64,000 nucleotides of DNA, from NCBI GenBank assembly GCA_965249205.1, contig CBDFLL010000005.1, positions 1,116,001 to 1,180,000 on the forward strand. Reading direction: 5' to 3'. Numbering within the stretch: the stretch's first letter is position 1; each line of letters starts with the position of its first letter. Source of the stretch: JAQBVV01 sp965249205 (lineage in GTDB: Bacteria; Acidobacteriota; Vicinamibacteria; Vicinamibacterales; UBA2999). The notes below the pieces were generated by a model. The model did no database searches and was not told the DNA's origin. It was given only the letters and a program-made list of their open reading frames with translations. The position numbers were made by a program, and so were the translations under genes. Positions 44,515 through 53,009 of this stretch are shown piece after piece.

Positions 44515-46413
44515 GTGAGTGCAATCGTTGGAATCTACTACCCCAATAACAGACCGACAGACAAGGCATCTCTAAAGAGAATGGCAGAGGCCCTGGCCTA
44601 TCGCGGGCCAGACTCAGCAGGCCTGTGGAGTGAGGGCTCCGTCGGCCTCGGTCACAACATGTTCCGGACGACTCCTGAATCCCAGCACGAACGGCTGCCC
44701 TTGGCTGACAAGACGGGTCGCCTCGTTCTCACTGCCGACGCCCGCATAGACAACAGAGAGGAGATTGTCGCCGCTCTCGGCCTGTCCGACCGCCTCATCG
44801 ATGAAATCACTGACGGGGAGCTGATCCTTGCAGCCTATGAACGATGGGGTGAGCTGTGTCCCGAGAAGCTGCTGGGCGACTTTGCCTTCACCATCTGGGA
44901 TGCGCGCGACCAGCTGCTCTTCTCCGCGAGGGATCACTTCGGGACCAAGCCCTTTTACTACTACTGGCGGTCTAATGAGATCTTCGCTTTCGCCTCAGAA
45001 GCGCATGCACTGTTCCACGTACCGGATATCCCTCGACAGCTCAACGAAAGCAGGGTGGCCGGCTATCTGGCAGACATCATAGAAAACAAGACCGACACTA
45101 TGTATCACAACGTCCTTCGTCTCGCGCCCGGGCACAGCTTGACCGTGAGCCGGCGAGGGGTGTCGGAACGCGCGTATTGGTCTCTCGATGGTACACAGGA
45201 GCTGCGACTTCGGTCCGACGACGAATATGCGGAGGCGTTCCGGGAGATTTTCACAGAAGCGGTTCGTTGCCGGTTGCGAAGCATCTCCCCAGTGGGTGCC
45301 TTTCTCAGCGGAGGGATCGACTCATCCTCCGTCGCCTGCGTCGCTCGCGACCTGCTCGTTGGGCCTTTGCGTACCTTCTCCGCCATCTTCGAGGGTTCGG
45401 AGGAGGCTGGCGAACACCCTTTTATCGAAGCGGTCCTCCAGCAGGAAGGATTCGAGTCCGATCTTGTGCCAGTCGATCGCGTCAGCCCGCTCACCTATGC
45501 AAACCGCCTTGTCCATCACCCGGATGAACCCTGGGACAATCCTCACGCCTCCATGGGTTGTGCTCTGATTGGCAGAGCATACGAGCGACACGTTCGGGTG
45601 TTGCTGGACGGCAACGGTGGCGATAGCACCGTGTCCTACAACTTCGTCCACATGAGGGAACTTGCCAGTCGAATGCGATGGCTCACGCTCTCCAGGGAGG
45701 CCGCCGGGCTCTCGAGACACTTCTATCTAAATCGCCGTTCGCCCCGGAACGTCCTTTGGCGATTCGGTTTTCGGCCTCTCGTCCCCCATTACGTGCTTCG
45801 AGCGAGAAGCGTTCTCGGCAAGCGAAGACGGCCTGCGCGAGGGTTCAGGGACCTTATCCGGCCCGACTTCGCGAAGCGGGTTGATTTGGCGGCGCGCCTC
45901 AAAGCTGTGAAGAGGGAGGAAGCGCGAGCGGAACGAAGTGCCCGCGACTTTCATATGTTTGAAGTTCAGCACAGTATGATCGCCTATGGCATGGAGGCCG
46001 GGGACAGAACTACCTCTGCCTTCCCCGTCGAGCTTCGCTCCCCGTTCTACGACAAGCGATTGGTTCAGTTCTGCGTGGCTCTACCACGAGAACAAAGGAT
46101 CCGCCAGGGCTGGACCAGATTCATCGTACGCCGCGGGCTTGCCGGCACGCTCCCGAAAAGAGTGCTGCGACGTGGTTCCAAGTGGAATCCCAACCCCACC
46201 TTCTCGCGGCGTCTTCTCATGTTCGAGCGAGAACGCCTCGAGAGTGTCGTTTCGCAAGGTGCTGATGTCATCGAGGATTACGTGGATGTGTCTGCCCTGC
46301 GAAAGGAGTTTGAACAGTACTTGACGCTGGGAGCGCAGTATAGTCCGTATACCATCTGGCCAGCGGTTACGCTTGCTTTATGGCTTTCATCGACGGGCGT
46401 TGAGCGTGCATGA
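44515..46413 (+). CDS. Lasso cyclase (asparagine-synthase-like macrolactam synthetase, C protein)
   Basis: 632 residues from a GTG start (MSAIVGIYY). The class II glutaminase domain keeps its fold (MAEALAYRGPDSAGLW) but the Cys2 nucleophile of asparagine synthetase is Ser here, as in lasso cyclases. The PP-loop AFLSGGIDSSSVACVA lies at about 260-276, and LDGNGGDSTVSYNF and TSAFPVELRSPFYDKRLVQF are further AsnB-like segments. It adenylates the ring Asp/Glu side chain of the precursor and closes the lactam on the core N-terminus. The precursor gene follows 59 bp downstream. Confidence 0.9.
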   Translation: MSAIVGIYYPNNRPTDKASLKRMAEALAYRGPDSAGLWSEGSVGLGHNMFRTTPESQHERLPLADKTGRLVLTADARIDNREEIVAALGLSDRLIDEITDGELILAAYERWGELCPEKLLGDFAFTIWDARDQLLFSARDHFGTKPFYYYWRSNEIFAFASEAHALFHVPDIPRQLNESRVAGYLADIIENKTDTMYHNVLRLAPGHSLTVSRRGVSERAYWSLDGTQELRLRSDDEYAEAFREIFTEAVRCRLRSISPVGAFLSGGIDSSSVACVARDLLVGPLRTFSAIFEGSEEAGEHPFIEAVLQQEGFESDLVPVDRVSPLTYANRLVHHPDEPWDNPHASMGCALIGRAYERHVRVLLDGNGGDSTVSYNFVHMRELASRMRWLTLSREAAGLSRHFYLNRRSPRNVLWRFGFRPLVPHYVLRARSVLGKRRRPARGFRDLIRPDFAKRVDLAARLKAVKREEARAERSARDFHMFEVQHSMIAYGMEAGDRTTSAFPVELRSPFYDKRLVQFCVALPREQRIRQGWTRFIVRRGLAGTLPKRVLRRGSKWNPNPTFSRRLLMFERERLESVVSQGADVIEDYVDVSALRKEFEQYLTLGAQYSPYTIWPAVTLALWLSSTGVERA

Positions 46414-46472
46414 GCGCATGGGCACCTTGGCCGGAGCGCGCACGGACAAGGGGACACAAAGGAGGAGTGCAG

Positions 46473-46652
46473 ATGGACTCGAAAGAGAAACCGTTGGCCG
46501 AGACCAGTACAACGCAACCATCAGCCAAACAGCCGTACATTGGGCCGACCGTGAAGAAGCTCGGCTCAGTGGAGACGCTCACGACTGGGTCCGTCATGGA
46601 CCTTCGAGAGGATTTGACCAAGTCATCCAGAATCAAGAATCTCGATAGCTGA
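46473..46652 (+). CDS. Lasso peptide precursor (A protein)
   Basis: 59 residues, ATG after a GGAGGAG site; a longer frame upstream is a shadow. The leader contains the RRE-binding pattern Y22-x-x-P25 followed by L30-G31 (PYIGPTVKKLG) and a Thr at -2 (T37) before the predicted core at Gly39. The core is 21 residues and begins GSVMDLRED. A lactam from Gly1 to Glu8 or Asp9 gives an 8- or 9-membered ring, the allowed size. The tail ends KNLDS. The C-terminal Ser is the residue phosphorylated in paeninodin, and an HPr-kinase homologue is encoded next door. Leader pattern, ring residue and neighbours all agree; the exact ring residue is inference. Confidence 0.85.
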   Translation: MDSKEKPLAETSTTQPSAKQPYIGPTVKKLGSVETLTTGSVMDLREDLTKSSRIKNLDS

Positions 46653-46775
46653 GCCGCACGACCCAGAGGATACGAACGAGCTCCCTTTTGCGGACTACCG
46701 GTTCTGGCCTGCTCCTCTAGAACGGAGGAACTGTCCGTGTCGTTGTTGTCTTGTTCGGAACCAGGGTGAATTAGC

Positions 46776-47738
46776 GTGACTCACGTGGCTCAGCTGTTCG
46801 ATTACAGACTGCACGGGCTACGGGTCCGCTCCTGTATTGCGTTGTCCGAGTTGCCCCTCTGTGACAGAAGCGGCGAGACGGACATCAGCATCGTGGTGGG
46901 CCGGGTCCCCGAGACTTTGCCTGATCCAAGGGTCTCCAATCCGGATTACCAGGTCGGAAAAGGGACTTTTCTGTTCACGGTACCGGATGTTGCGCGTTAT
47001 CTGGTTCGGGATGGACGAGAGATCCTGGTCGAGCGCCTCGACGGCTCCGACGAGCGGGACGTACGGCTGTTCTTGCTGGGCTCAGTTTTTGGAGCCCTGT
47101 GCCATCAACGGGGACTGTTGCCCCTGCATGCGAGCGCGGTCAAGGTCGGTCGAGGTTGCGCCGCCTTCGTAGGGCCGCCAGGAGCCGGCAAGTCCACCAT
47201 CGCTGCTTTTCTGGTACAGCGTGGACATTCGTTGATCAGCGACGATGTGTGCGTGGTGTCGCGATCCCCCGACAATGAGTACTTGGTGCATTCAAGCATT
47301 CCACGCCTGAAGCTCTGGGCGGATGGTCTGAAAGCATTGCGAAGGGATATCGGGGCTCTACGTCGCGACCGTACCCGAGTGGAGAAATACCATCTGCCAG
47401 TGGATGCCGGTTTCAAGACGGAGGCGTTGCCACCGTGGCGGATCTACGTTCTGCGTGAAGCACCCGGGACTCACCGGGGGGGCATCACGCGGGTCACGGG
47501 CTCTGATGCTGTATTCGCGATGATCGCGAACACCTACCGGCCAGTCTTCGTGATGGACATGGGCTTGGGACCACGACACTTCCAGCAATGCGTGGCGGTC
47601 GCCAAGGTGGCCGAGGTGTACGAACTGACCCGCCGCCTAGGTTTTGACTACATGGACGACGTCGTGGCAGACCTCGAGGCTCATTGGTGTGGTGCCGACG
47701 AAAACGCAGACCGCCGCTCACATCACGTGCCACGATGA
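46776..47738 (+). CDS. HPr-kinase-like lasso tailoring kinase (K protein)
   Basis: 320 residues, GTG start. The P-loop is AFVGPPGAGKSTIAAFLVQRG (about 130-150), followed by SLISDDVCVV with the Asp pair typical of HPr kinases, and HSSIPRLKLWADG. The long N-terminal part is not HPrK-like in detail. Homologues in Paenibacillus and Thermobacillus lasso clusters phosphorylate the C-terminal Ser of the precursor, so the same reaction is predicted on the precursor upstream. Confidence 0.75.
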   Translation: MTHVAQLFDYRLHGLRVRSCIALSELPLCDRSGETDISIVVGRVPETLPDPRVSNPDYQVGKGTFLFTVPDVARYLVRDGREILVERLDGSDERDVRLFLLGSVFGALCHQRGLLPLHASAVKVGRGCAAFVGPPGAGKSTIAAFLVQRGHSLISDDVCVVSRSPDNEYLVHSSIPRLKLWADGLKALRRDIGALRRDRTRVEKYHLPVDAGFKTEALPPWRIYVLREAPGTHRGGITRVTGSDAVFAMIANTYRPVFVMDMGLGPRHFQQCVAVAKVAEVYELTRRLGFDYMDDVVADLEAHWCGADENADRRSHHVPR

Positions 47739-47809
47739 CCTCCGCGCGGCTAGCCCGATGGCGACAAGAATGCCCTGTCCCGACAAATTAAGGGAGTCCC
47801 AGCTAAAGC

Positions 47810-48115
47810 ATGACTGAAGCGCTCAAGATCGACTTCGCGACCATCGTGGTCCGTGGTGATGTTGTCGCCGACGAGATCGACGGCGAGGTCGTGATGGCAA
47901 GCCTGGAGCAAGGCGACTATTTTGGCCTGAACACCGTCGGCAGCTATATCTGGGAGTTGCTCGAACAGCCCCGGTCGGTAGCAGCCCTGTGCGAGGCTGT
48001 CCTGGAAACATTCGAGGTTGACCGAGAAACCTGCGAGGGCCACGTGCTGGCGTTCCTCACGGAACTTGCCGACGAAAAGCTGGTCCGAGTAGGCGGGCGA
48101 GGTCCAGCGGTTTGA
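47810..48115 (+). CDS. Lasso B1 / PqqD-like RiPP recognition element
   Basis: 101 residues. The strand pattern DFATIVVRGDVVADEIDGEVVMASLEQGDYFGLNTVGSYIWELL is that of PqqD-type RRE proteins, with the terminal helices (CEGHVLAFLTELADEKLV). In lasso clusters it binds the leader YxxP motif and delivers it to B2. It follows the kinase gene by about 70 bp and is the last gene of the cluster; no ABC exporter (D) gene is present. Confidence 0.85.
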   Translation: MTEALKIDFATIVVRGDVVADEIDGEVVMASLEQGDYFGLNTVGSYIWELLEQPRSVAALCEAVLETFEVDRETCEGHVLAFLTELADEKLVRVGGRGPAV

Positions 48116-48430
48116 CCCGACACATGAGATAGCGGGGCGATCACCGAGCTCGATCAGTCGCCCGGATCTCCCCGGGGCGACGTCGATGGCACACCTTCCA
48201 GAGTTAGGAACTTACGCCACCTATCGTTGTTTGCTCTCAGCAGGAATGTGGATAAAGACGGCGTAGACGAACGAGAACACCACCAAGGGCTCATTTCCGG
48301 GCGTTAGCGGGCAAGTTCGGCCAACACGTCAGCTTGCGACCTGGTGTGACCCCTTAGGGCGGAAGTGCTTATAACGGGTTAAGCGGCCTTCTGTTGCCCG
48401 TAAGTGGTCGGGCTGCTTTCGAGTTGCTCG
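48116..48430. other. Intergenic stretch after the lasso cluster
   Basis: About 315 bp between B1 and the end of the DsrE-like gene (convergent). No coding or repeat signature was recognised. A GGGGCGATC...GATCAGTCGCCC hairpin-like sequence just after B1 (48,134-48,163) could terminate transcription, but it lacks a T tract. Confidence 0.35.
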
Positions 48431-48790
48431 CTAGAGAAAGACCGTGCGATCTGCGCTTGCACACATCTCGGCTTGGATCTTCGGGCTGATATATTTTCCG
48501 CCCAAGGCTTTGCTGAGTTCTTCCCCGACCCCACGGGCCGAGCAGCAGAGCCCTCAGCCATAGACCGGTATGCCGTTTTCCTTCGCGTAGCTGATCAGTT
48601 CGATCAGCGGTGGCAACCCGACGCCCTGAATATTCTTCGCAATCGCCGGGTTTAGCATCACAACCGAATCGCCCATCAGCGAGATCGAAACATCATGGCC
48701 GGCCTCTTTTGCGCCCTTCGCGTGCAGAAACGCAAGCGTCGCCTTTGTCGGGTCTTCCGAACCACTGGTCGCCGTAACATGAAATTTCAT
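48431..48790 (-). CDS. DsrE-family protein, candidate selenoprotein with in-frame UGA (Sec79)
   Basis: Starts at the ATG 48,788-48,790 behind an AGGGGAG site: KFHVTATSGSEDPTKATLAF, then HAKGAKEAGHDVSISLMGD and IQGVGLPPLIELISYAKENGIPVYG. At codon 79 a UGA (48,554-48,556) occurs exactly where DsrE-like proteins carry a Cys (the ...VYV-C-GG-C pattern). Translation continues in frame as GLCCSARGVGEELSKALGG and KYISPKIQAEMCASADRTVFL, ending in TAG at 48,431-48,433. Read through, the length is 119 residues, the family norm. A hairpin follows the UGA (next entry). DsrE-like selenoproteins with UxxC are known from marine metagenomes. Alternatives are a nonsense mutation or a truncated protein. The IS5-type element sits 25 bp upstream of the start, inside its former promoter region. 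Confidence 0.6.
48524..48542 (-). promoter_or_regulatory. Bacterial SECIS-like hairpin after the UGA
   Basis: Starting 12 nt after the UGA on the minus strand, a 7-bp stem (CUCGGCC with GGUCGGG, including two G-U pairs) closes a CGUGG loop with G at the second loop position. The loop begins about 19 nt after the UGA. Both features fit the published bacterial SECIS consensus (16-37 nt, G in the first two loop bases). Found by eye; no folding was computed. Confidence 0.5.
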
Positions 48791-48815
48791 CGTCTGCTCC
48801 CCTAACCCGGGATAG

Positions 48816-50110
48816 CAGGCTGCTGAAGAACCCGGGTGATCGGGCCGTTTTCTAAGGATCATGCGAGTCACCACCGACCGACAACGGTGCGCACGGCTGT
48901 GCGCTGGCCCCGATCAAGGGGCCGGCGACACGCGCGGCCGGTGATCAGGGACACCTCGCCTCCAGATTCCGCAGCCGGACCAAGTTATAGACCGTGGCGG
49001 CGAAGGTAAGCTGCCAATCCACGAGGGCGACACCGCGATGCCGGAGTTTGCGCAAGCCGCCGACGGTCTTCATCCAGCCAAAGACCTGTTCTACGAGTTT
49101 CCGTTTCCGCTGACTGACGTGATAGCCCGCATGCCGCGTGGTCCGGCCATCGATCGCACTCCAGCGGACCTTCTGAGCAACGTGGGGCGTGACGGCCCGG
49201 ATACGGACAGCGGCCACAAAGCTTGCCACATCGTAGCCCTTGTCCGCCCCGACCGTGCTGCCCGGCGGCGCGCTGGCCTCCAGCAACAGCGCCGCTGCCT
49301 CGCGTTCGGCGGTCCCCGTCGCGTGAGTCGCGCAGACGTTGGCGACAAGTCCCTGTCGATTGTCCAGCAGCACGTGGCCCAGATACGCCAGCTTGGCTTC
49401 CTTCCCCTGGCCCTTCCGAGGCAGCATCGCCTCCGGATCGGTCGTCGACTGGTGCGTGTCGTTGCGCCGCCGCTCCCCGTGGAAGTTGACCGTGGGATTC
49501 CCGGGGTCATCGGGCGGGTCGCTCTCCGCCGCGTCCCGGCACCGAAAGCTCTTCAGGCTGGCCCACGCTTCCAATTGGGTCCCATCCACAGTGAAGTGTT
49601 CGTCCGAGAGCAGCCCGGCCGCCCGCGCGTGGGCCTGCACCGCATCAAAGAAGGCGGCCGCGAGATCGCCCGCCAGCAGCCGGTCGCGATTCTTGGTAAA
49701 CGTGGTGGGATGCCAAACCGGGTCGTCCAAATTCAAGCCCACGAACCAGCGGAACAGCAGGTTGTAATTGAGCTCTTCCATCAGCAGCCGCTCGCTCCGC
49801 ACCGTGTAGAGCACCTGCAGCAACAACGCGCGCAGCAGCTGTTCCGGCGGGATCGACGGACGCCCTGTGTTGGCGTACAGGCCGGCGAACCTGCGCGACA
49901 TCGTTCTCAGCGCTTCGTCCGTCAGCGCGCGAACCGCGCGGAGCGGATGGTCGGCTGGCACGCGCTGTTCCGGCGACAGGTAGCTGAACATGTGAGTGCT
50001 TTGCTCATCGTGTCCGCGCATGATGGGGCTCCCTTCAGCGGTGTTGGGAGCATGGTAGTACGCCGGGATCGATCTGTCGATCCCATTTCACGGAGTTTTT
50101 CAGCAGCCTG
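48816..50110. mobile_element. IS5/IS1182-like insertion sequence, copy 2
   Basis: 1,295 bp, apparently identical to copy 1 but inverted. The right flank is CTAG (50,111-50,114) while the left flank is ATAG (48,812-48,815), so the target duplication is imperfect. Unlike copy 1, the flanks do not rejoin into one gene: the DsrE-like promoter is on one side, and on the other a peptidase signal peptide without its start. A deletion or recombination between IS copies after insertion is the simplest reading. Confidence 0.85.
48945..50021 (-). CDS. IS5-type DDE transposase, copy 2
   Basis: 358 residues, translation identical to 17,487-18,563 (same D, D and E segments). Intact. Confidence 0.9.
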   Translation of the reverse strand: MRGHDEQSTHMFSYLSPEQRVPADHPLRAVRALTDEALRTMSRRFAGLYANTGRPSIPPEQLLRALLLQVLYTVRSERLLMEELNYNLLFRWFVGLNLDDPVWHPTTFTKNRDRLLAGDLAAAFFDAVQAHARAAGLLSDEHFTVDGTQLEAWASLKSFRCRDAAESDPPDDPGNPTVNFHGERRRNDTHQSTTDPEAMLPRKGQGKEAKLAYLGHVLLDNRQGLVANVCATHATGTAEREAAALLLEASAPPGSTVGADKGYDVASFVAAVRIRAVTPHVAQKVRWSAIDGRTTRHAGYHVSQRKRKLVEQVFGWMKTVGGLRKLRHRGVALVDWQLTFAATVYNLVRLRNLEARCP

Positions 50111-50113
50111 CTA

Positions 50114-52810
50114 GTGCTCGGCACCCCGCTCGCGGAGGCCCAGACGCTGCCCCCGGGCGTGGAGCAGGGACCGTCGATCGCGGGCATCACCGAATACTCG
50201 TTTCCGAACGGCCTGCGTGTCCTGCTTCTTCCGGATCCCGGAAGCAGCACGATCACGGTCAATGCCACCTATCTCGTCGGTTCCCGTCACGAAGGCTATG
50301 GCGAAACCGGCATGGCCCACCTGCTCGAGCACCTGCTCTTCATCACGAGCACGAACGGCGTCGAGATCAAGCAGGAACTGGAGGACCGCGGGGCACGGTG
50401 GAACGGAACCACCTGGTACGACCGCACGAACTACTACGAGACCGTTCCCGCGTCGGATGAGAATCTCCGCTGGGCACTCGAGCTCGAAGCCGAGCGCATG
50501 GTGAACATGCGCGTCGATCGGGACGTGCTCGATACCGAGATGACCGTGGTCCGGAACGAGTTCGAGAGAGGAGAAAACAGCGTCACCCGTGTGCTCGAGC
50601 AGCGGGTCATGTCGACGGCGTATCTCTGGCACAACTACGGGAAGTCCACGATTGGCTCGCGGAGTGATATCGAAGACGTCACGGCCGTTAGGCTGGCCGC
50701 CTTTTATCGTAAGTACTACCGGCCGGACAATGCTGCGCTCATCGTTGCCGGAAGGGTCGATCCATCGAACACGCTCGCGATGATTGCCGAGACGCTGGGA
50801 ACGATTCCACGCCCGGAGGTCGCCATCGAACCGACCTACACCGTCGAGCCGCCCCAGGATGGGGAACGCACGGTGGTGCTTCGCCGAGTGGGCAGCGGCC
50901 AGAACCTGATGATTGCCTATCACACACCCGCCATGGCTCATCCCGACGCCGCCTCAGTGGAGGTGCTGTCAGGGATCCTCGCCAGTGGCGGCACGGGCCG
51001 CCTGGAGCGGGCGCTCGAGGACACGGGCAAGGCTCTTTCGATCAGCGCGTCCGCCTACAGCCTGCACGACCCCGGACTGATCCTGTTCTCGGCCACGCTC
51101 AACGACGAACAGTCGATCGAGGAGGTCCAAACGATTCTGCTGAGCACCCTGGACGACCTGGCGCAGGAGGGCCCGACGGTCGAGGAGGTGGAACGGGCGC
51201 GAACGCGCATCCTCCAGGGCATGGATCGGACCATGGCCGATTCGCAGCGCCTTGCGATGATCATGACCGAATCGTCGGCGGCCGGCGACTGGCGGCTGCT
51301 CTTCACGAACTACGAACAAATCCGGCGCGTCACCCGGGAGGACGTCCAGGGCGTGGCCGAGCGCTACCTGAAGGACTCGAATCGCACCGTTGGCACGTTC
51401 ATCGCGGAGCCGGACACCGAACGTGCCGTCGTTCCGGCCGCACCGGGGATTGACGCGCTCCTGGCTTCCTACCCGCCGGACATCAGCGTCGAAGCCAGAG
51501 AGGCCCTCGACCCGTCGCCGGCCAGCCTGGAGACCAGGATCGACCGTTCGACGCTCGATGGCGGGTTCCGGTTGGCGCTCCTGCCCAAGCAGACCCGCGG
51601 CGGGCGGGTGCAGGCCTCAATAACGCTCCGGCACGGCAACGAGTCGACACTCGTCGGCCGCGATGCGGTTGCCGAGTTGACCGCGGCGCTCCTACTTCGC
51701 GGCTCGCAGTCGAAGTCGAGACAGCAGCTTCAAGACGAGATGCAGGCACTCAATGCCACCATCAACGTGAACGGCGGTCTGACCAGCGTCACGGCGTCGA
51801 TCTCGACGACCGCGGAGAATATGGTACCGGCCATGCGCCTGGCGACTGAAATTCTGCGGGAACCCGCTTTGCCCGAATCCGACTTCGAGCAAATCCGAGC
51901 CCAGAGAATCGCGAGACTGGAACGGTCGCTCACCGAGCCGGAGTCCCTTGTCGCCGAGACGCTTCAGCGGAACCTCAGCCCCTACCCCCGAACCGATGTC
52001 CGATACGTCCCGACGATGCGCGAGGAGATTGACAACCTGCGCGCCGTGTCCCTGGACGACGTGGTTGGATTCCATCAGGAGCTCTATGGTGCCGATCAGG
52101 GCGAGCTCGTCGCCGTTGGACAGTTCGACCCGAGCGCCGTCGAAGCGGCCGCTGACGATCTGTTCGAATCGTGGAGGAGTGAGCAGCCCTACGCCCGTAT
52201 CGTCAACGACTACATCAACGTTGAGCGCATCGATACGACGATCGAGACGCCCGACAAGGAGAATGCACGGTTTGCGGCCGGACTACGGCTGCGCATGACG
52301 GACTCTGACCCTGATTACGCCGCGATGGTGATGGCGAACTACATGCTCGGGGGCGGCATCACGGCGCGCCTACCCAATCGGATCCGCAATCGGGAAGGGC
52401 TGAGCTACGGCGTAGGCTCGAGTTTCTCAGCGCCGCCTGAAGGCAATGCCGCCGTATTTTCGGCCTCGGCCATCGCCAACCCCACCAACATCCCGAGGGT
52501 CGAGTTCAGCTTCACGGACGAGTTGGAGAGAACCCTTCGCGACGGATTCGCTGTCGAGGAACTGGCCACCGCCAAGCAGGCGCTGCTTGACGAACGGACG
52601 GGGAGCCGGTCCAGCGACCGGGGCCTGCTGAACCTGATGTCCGCACGCGAACGATGGGGGCGGACCCTCGCCTGGGACGCCGAGCTCGATCGGGCCCTCG
52701 CGGCCTTGACCGTAGACGAGGTCAACGCGGCGTTTCGCCGGCACATCGACCCGACGGCGATCTCCGTTGTCAAGGGTGGCGACTTCGGCGCAACGGGTCC
52801 GCCCCAGTAA
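50114..52810 (+). CDS. M16 zinc metallopeptidase, 5' end removed by an insertion sequence
   Basis: 898 residues as read from the first possible start (GTG) after the IS. The N-terminus LGTPLAEAQTLPPG looks like the end of a signal peptide, so the true start and signal are lost. The first M16 domain has the inverted zinc motif HLLEH (69-73) and the downstream Glu in TEMTVVRNEFERGENS. The second domain (about 480-890) lacks HxxEH, as usual, and ends with YGVGSSFSAPPEGNAAVFS. Two-domain M16 peptidases of this type are periplasmic and degrade peptides. Without its signal and promoter it is probably not exported, unless an IS-borne promoter and another start are used. Confidence 0.8.
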   Translation: MLGTPLAEAQTLPPGVEQGPSIAGITEYSFPNGLRVLLLPDPGSSTITVNATYLVGSRHEGYGETGMAHLLEHLLFITSTNGVEIKQELEDRGARWNGTTWYDRTNYYETVPASDENLRWALELEAERMVNMRVDRDVLDTEMTVVRNEFERGENSVTRVLEQRVMSTAYLWHNYGKSTIGSRSDIEDVTAVRLAAFYRKYYRPDNAALIVAGRVDPSNTLAMIAETLGTIPRPEVAIEPTYTVEPPQDGERTVVLRRVGSGQNLMIAYHTPAMAHPDAASVEVLSGILASGGTGRLERALEDTGKALSISASAYSLHDPGLILFSATLNDEQSIEEVQTILLSTLDDLAQEGPTVEEVERARTRILQGMDRTMADSQRLAMIMTESSAAGDWRLLFTNYEQIRRVTREDVQGVAERYLKDSNRTVGTFIAEPDTERAVVPAAPGIDALLASYPPDISVEAREALDPSPASLETRIDRSTLDGGFRLALLPKQTRGGRVQASITLRHGNESTLVGRDAVAELTAALLLRGSQSKSRQQLQDEMQALNATINVNGGLTSVTASISTTAENMVPAMRLATEILREPALPESDFEQIRAQRIARLERSLTEPESLVAETLQRNLSPYPRTDVRYVPTMREEIDNLRAVSLDDVVGFHQELYGADQGELVAVGQFDPSAVEAAADDLFESWRSEQPYARIVNDYINVERIDTTIETPDKENARFAAGLRLRMTDSDPDYAAMVMANYMLGGGITARLPNRIRNREGLSYGVGSSFSAPPEGNAAVFSASAIANPTNIPRVEFSFTDELERTLRDGFAVEELATAKQALLDERTGSRSSDRGLLNLMSARERWGRTLAWDAELDRALAALTVDEVNAAFRRHIDPTAISVVKGGDFGATGPPQ

Positions 52811-52820
52811 CGCGGGTAGC

Positions 52821-52907
52821 CGTCGTCACCCGACTCCGCGCACGAGAATCGGCGACGCGATTTTCCTGCAGCTCGATCCCAAGAAGTGCGTCGTGCGCAA
52901 GGTTTAG
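52821..52907 (+). pseudogene. 3' fragment of an ABC ATPase gene, third copy
   Basis: RHPTPRTRIGDAIFLQLDPK and KCVVRKV then TAG closely match the end of the ATPase at 42,315 (RHPTLRTRIGDAIFVQLDPEKCVVLKVA). Only the last about 27 codons are present. It lies between the M16 and hydrolase genes, separated from both by non-matching DNA. Confidence 0.8.
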
Positions 52908-53009
52908 CCGGACGCGAACTGCTCGGCGAGCACTGAGCCGTTTGCCCTCGACTCGGCGGTGGTTACCGCGAGACTCTCGCGGCAGCTTCCGCCCTACGGA
53001 GTAAGCGAA

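Noticed and set aside
46410..46472. Longer lasso precursor starting at 46,410
   Set aside because: The extra 21 residues overlap the end of the cyclase gene region, are Arg/Pro-rich and lie upstream of the clear GGAGGAG site before the ATG at 46,473.
49038..50114. Plus-strand 358-codon frame opposite the IS5-type transposase
   Set aside because: It is the antisense shadow of an intact transposase and has no family signature.
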